Source: a virus. From it: a DNA stretch of 23,911 nt. Shown one piece after another: positions 21,833-23,911 of this stretch. Both the position numbers and the translations under genes were made by a program. Position 1 is the stretch's first letter, and each line of letters starts with the position of its first letter. The notes under the pieces were generated by a model. That model searched no databases, was not told the origin of the DNA, and saw only the letters and a list, made by a program, of their open reading frames with translations. The DNA lies in IMG/VR virus record IMGVR_UViG_3300018428_000181, positions 1 to 23,911 of that record, one strand, 5' to 3'.

Positions 21833-22785
21833 CACAGATATCTAGATGGGACTATACTTTAGGTCATAACCATGATAAATTTCAAGAATGGTATGCAGAA
21901 GTAATTTACAGTAGGCCTGTAGGTATGGCCCATGATAACTTAGATAATTGGAAAAGATTAGTAGCAAAATATGGTAAAGATTGGGAATATTATGATAGAG
22001 ATTTATTTTTCGGTTACAAATGGAATTCAATGGGACATAGAAACGATTATGAATTTAATAGCTGGGGCAATAAACCTTGGATGTTAGCATTAGGAGATTC
22101 TAATGTTGAAGGAACAGGTAATAGAAGAATAGATTTATTCCATGAGGTAGTAGCAAAGGAAAAAGGTTTAGTAAACTATAATGCTGGAATAGGAGGAACC
22201 TCAAACCATGCAGCTATTTGGAACGGACTTACTTTATTAAATTTAGCAGAAACAAAGCCCGAATTTGTTTTAATTAGATTAACAGATTCTAAAAGATATA
22301 GTTTTGTTCACTCATTAGCAGAATCCGCATACGAATCCCCAGCATATAAGTATAAGTTGAAAGATGTAAACATAAAAGGAAATATGTCTTATGAAACAGA
22401 TGTGTCTACAACAAGAGATATCAAAAATGTTAAATATGGTGGACTTATGTTTCATCAAGGACCTTGGACTGATAAATCTCCTTGGGTAGATTTATTCTTA
22501 GATAGAGACGAACACAAAGTAGATAAGTCTGAGACAAGAATAATGTTTATAATGCTTCAGCAATACTGTTATATAAACAATATAAAATTAATTTTATTAA
22601 CAGCAACAGGACAAACTGCAAAGGATAATTGGGAAAAATATGCTCAAATACCAGGGACAATAGAAGTAGAAGAAATAAGAGTAGAAGACGGAGAATGGCA
22701 TACGATACCTAAAGCAAGAGACGATATGCACTTTGGATCAAGTCAACATTTCAAAATAGCACAAAGAGTGTTAGAAGCGATATGA
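21829..22785 (+). CDS. SGNH/GDSL-type hydrolase
   Basis: Probably an esterase or acetylhydrolase acting on an acyl group, often on polysaccharide. The 318-residue protein has block I ALGDSNVEGTG with nucleophile S91, a second block NYNAGIGGTSN with glycines that can shape the oxyanion hole, and a final DDMHFG (D298, H301) in the D-x-x-H position. The usual block III asparagine (GxND) is not evident, where LIRLTDSKR stands instead. The N-terminal DLFFGYKWNSMGHRNDYEF is a motif I associate with related phage proteins. There is no signal peptide. It is coupled by ATGA on both sides. Surface or capsule modification is inferred. Confidence 0.82.
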   Translation: MTQISRWDYTLGHNHDKFQEWYAEVIYSRPVGMAHDNLDNWKRLVAKYGKDWEYYDRDLFFGYKWNSMGHRNDYEFNSWGNKPWMLALGDSNVEGTGNRRIDLFHEVVAKEKGLVNYNAGIGGTSNHAAIWNGLTLLNLAETKPEFVLIRLTDSKRYSFVHSLAESAYESPAYKYKLKDVNIKGNMSYETDVSTTRDIKNVKYGGLMFHQGPWTDKSPWVDLFLDRDEHKVDKSETRIMFIMLQQYCYINNIKLILLTATGQTAKDNWEKYAQIPGTIEVEEIRVEDGEWHTIPKARDDMHFGSSQHFKIAQRVLEAI

Positions 22786-23519
22786 AAGAAATAAAAAGAA
22801 TAATAAAAGAACATGACGCCTTTGATATAAATGCAAGATATCAAGTAGCAACACCTGTTCCAAATTGCACAATAGATAATTTTCTATCAGAAGATTTTGC
22901 ACAAAGAATGTATGAGGAGTCAAATACAATTCCTCAAGAATACTGGACAAAATTTACACGAAACGGAAGTAACATGGAAGAATGTGTCCGTTTGGATAAG
23001 GCACCTGTAGCAACAGAATTTGTTAACCAAATGCATAGTTCGTTAGGTATGGAATGGCTTAGTCATTTAACAGGTGTCGATAACATAATAGCAGACCCAT
23101 ATATTGTAGGTGCAGGATATAGCAAATCCTACAAAGGTGATAGTTTAAAAATACATACAGATTTTAATTGGAATGATAGATTACAAGTTCATAGAGTAGC
23201 ATCATTAATAATATATCTCACACCTGGTTGGAAGCCAGAGTGGAAAGGAACGTTTGAATATTGGGACGAAAATAGAGAACACAAAGTAAAAGAAGTAGAT
23301 TGTTTATTTAATCGTTGCATTATTTGGAACTATCACAAAAGAGGATTCCACGGATATCCAGAGCCCATAGAATGCCCAGAAGGAGAACATAGAACAACAT
23401 TTAGATTAATGTTTTATGTAAGCAACGCAGAATATAACAAAACAGATAGGCCTCACAGAAGTCTTTATTGGTATGATAAAGATATGGATGAACCTTATGA
23501 TATACCGAGCCAGAAATGA
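22782..23519 (+). CDS. 2OG-Fe(II) oxygenase, prolyl-hydroxylase-like
   Basis: A 245-residue member of the 2OG oxygenase superfamily with all ligands in place: H125-T-D127 in LKIHTDFNW, H190 in RGFHGYP, and R204 or R208 in RTTFRLMFY for 2-oxoglutarate. The strand ASLIIYLTPGW at 140-150 and the GTFEYWD segment match phage and bacterial P4H-like proteins. It starts with an ATGA overlap from the SGNH hydrolase and ends with an ATGA overlap to the next gene, so three genes are translationally coupled. The substrate is unknown. A sugar or protein acceptor linked to its hydrolase neighbour is a guess. Confidence 0.88.
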   Translation: MKEIKRIIKEHDAFDINARYQVATPVPNCTIDNFLSEDFAQRMYEESNTIPQEYWTKFTRNGSNMEECVRLDKAPVATEFVNQMHSSLGMEWLSHLTGVDNIIADPYIVGAGYSKSYKGDSLKIHTDFNWNDRLQVHRVASLIIYLTPGWKPEWKGTFEYWDENREHKVKEVDCLFNRCIIWNYHKRGFHGYPEPIECPEGEHRTTFRLMFYVSNAEYNKTDRPHRSLYWYDKDMDEPYDIPSQK

Positions 23520-23911
23520 TTTATAGTTTAGGAAGAGCAGGAATAGTTGATTGCGGTATAGTTCCGCCTTACGGTAATAATGGTATTGCTCACGAGGATA
23601 AAAATGCTGTATTTGTTTATGATAGATTAGATAGAGCTACAAGAGGTAGAGGATTAGAAGATTCTTTAAAGCCAGAGTGGTGGGCATCGTTAAAACATTA
23701 CGGCTCACAAAGATTATTAATTAACTATACAGATGACTATTTTAATATTAAAGACGTTGAGGAATGGAAAGAAGTTTTAATAAAATACGAAATACCAATG
23801 ACAAGAGTTATCTTTATTGTTAAGGATCAATTGTTTGAAAACTTTATCCAACATAACTTTGCAGACATGCGAGGATATGAAATATTTAAATACGGTTTAT
23901 TACAACAAAAA
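23516..23911 (+). CDS. Unrecognised protein, 3' end outside window
   Basis: An ATG at 23516 overlaps the previous stop as ATGA and opens a frame that is still open at the window end (132 residues). The N-terminus reads MIYSLGRAGIVDCGIVPPYG, then GRGLEDSLKPEWWASLKHYG, RLLINYTDDYFNIKDVEEW and TRVIFIVKDQLFENFIQ. There is no signal peptide or membrane helix. No family is recognised from this part. It is the fourth gene of the coupled cassette starting at 21329. Confidence 0.75.
   Translation, partial: MIYSLGRAGIVDCGIVPPYGNNGIAHEDKNAVFVYDRLDRATRGRGLEDSLKPEWWASLKHYGSQRLLINYTDDYFNIKDVEEWKEVLIKYEIPMTRVIFIVKDQLFENFIQHNFADMRGYEIFKYGLLQQK

Noticed and set aside
1-23911. tRNA genes, CRISPR arrays, insertion sequences, attachment sites
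   Set aside because: Reading the gaps found no cloverleaf, regular repeat-spacer array, transposase or terminal repeat. The gaps are too short for most of these.

Overview
This window looks like the replication and recombination core of an AT-rich, T4-like marine myovirus. It carries recognisable relatives of T4 gp45 (sliding clamp), gp44 and gp62 (clamp loader), RegA (translational repressor), gp43 (DNA polymerase), UvsX (recombinase) and gp41 (helicase), in a syntenic order and all on the + strand. Other content (CobS-like MoxR ATPase with a VWA partner, Hsp20, 2-oxoglutarate oxygenases, a DUF3310-like protein, short hypotheticals) is typical of cyanophage and pelagiphage relatives of T4. 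No photosynthesis gene is present, so I do not assign a host. A virus of an AT-rich marine bacterium is the inference.

Layout. Positions 1-2420 hold the end of an unknown gene, an ATP-dependent DNA ligase with a WGR-like N-terminus, three small proteins and a secreted SleB-like hydrolase. Positions 2421-5918 hold a metalloprotease-like/VWA protein and a MoxR/CobS-like ATPase, each behind its own near-identical early promoter. Positions 5905-6745 hold a degenerate 2OG-oxygenase-like protein and a DUF3310-like protein. Positions 6783-7216 hold a gene of unknown role behind a T4-type late promoter. Positions 7234-11373 hold the clamp, two small genes, a peroxiredoxin, the clamp loader and RegA. 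Positions 11391-15059 hold two 2OG oxygenases, Hsp20 with a long structured leader, a small Lsm-like protein, a thermonuclease and a sulfotransferase-like protein. Positions 15056-20991 hold DNA polymerase, a short nucleotide-sugar dehydrogenase, UvsX, a Zn-ribbon-like protein and gp41. Positions 20987-23911 hold a two-TM protein, an unknown protein, an SGNH hydrolase, another 2OG oxygenase and a partial unknown gene.

Regulation. Five promoters fit TTGAC[A/T]-N17-TANAAT (before ligase, VWA, MoxR, gp45 and gp43). Four exact TATAAATA late promoters precede the 6830 gene, regA, hsp20 and the two-TM gene. In four of these nine the promoter box contains the stop codon of the upstream gene. Five leaders (ligase, VWA, MoxR, gp44, gp43) share a TGAGGA/TGAGAA motif just before the start that resembles the T4 gene 44 RegA target. 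This suggests a RegA regulon in a genome that encodes RegA. The hsp20 leader folds by eye into three consecutive hairpins, the last pairing a UUGCU element with the Shine-Dalgarno, as in ROSE-type RNA thermometers. These two leader observations and the VWA/MoxR module are the best candidates for something undescribed.

The genes fit very tightly, with many ATGA or TAATG junctions and short overlaps. I found no tRNA, CRISPR array, insertion sequence or convincing intrinsic terminator, and no gene-free stretch exceeds about 115 bases.
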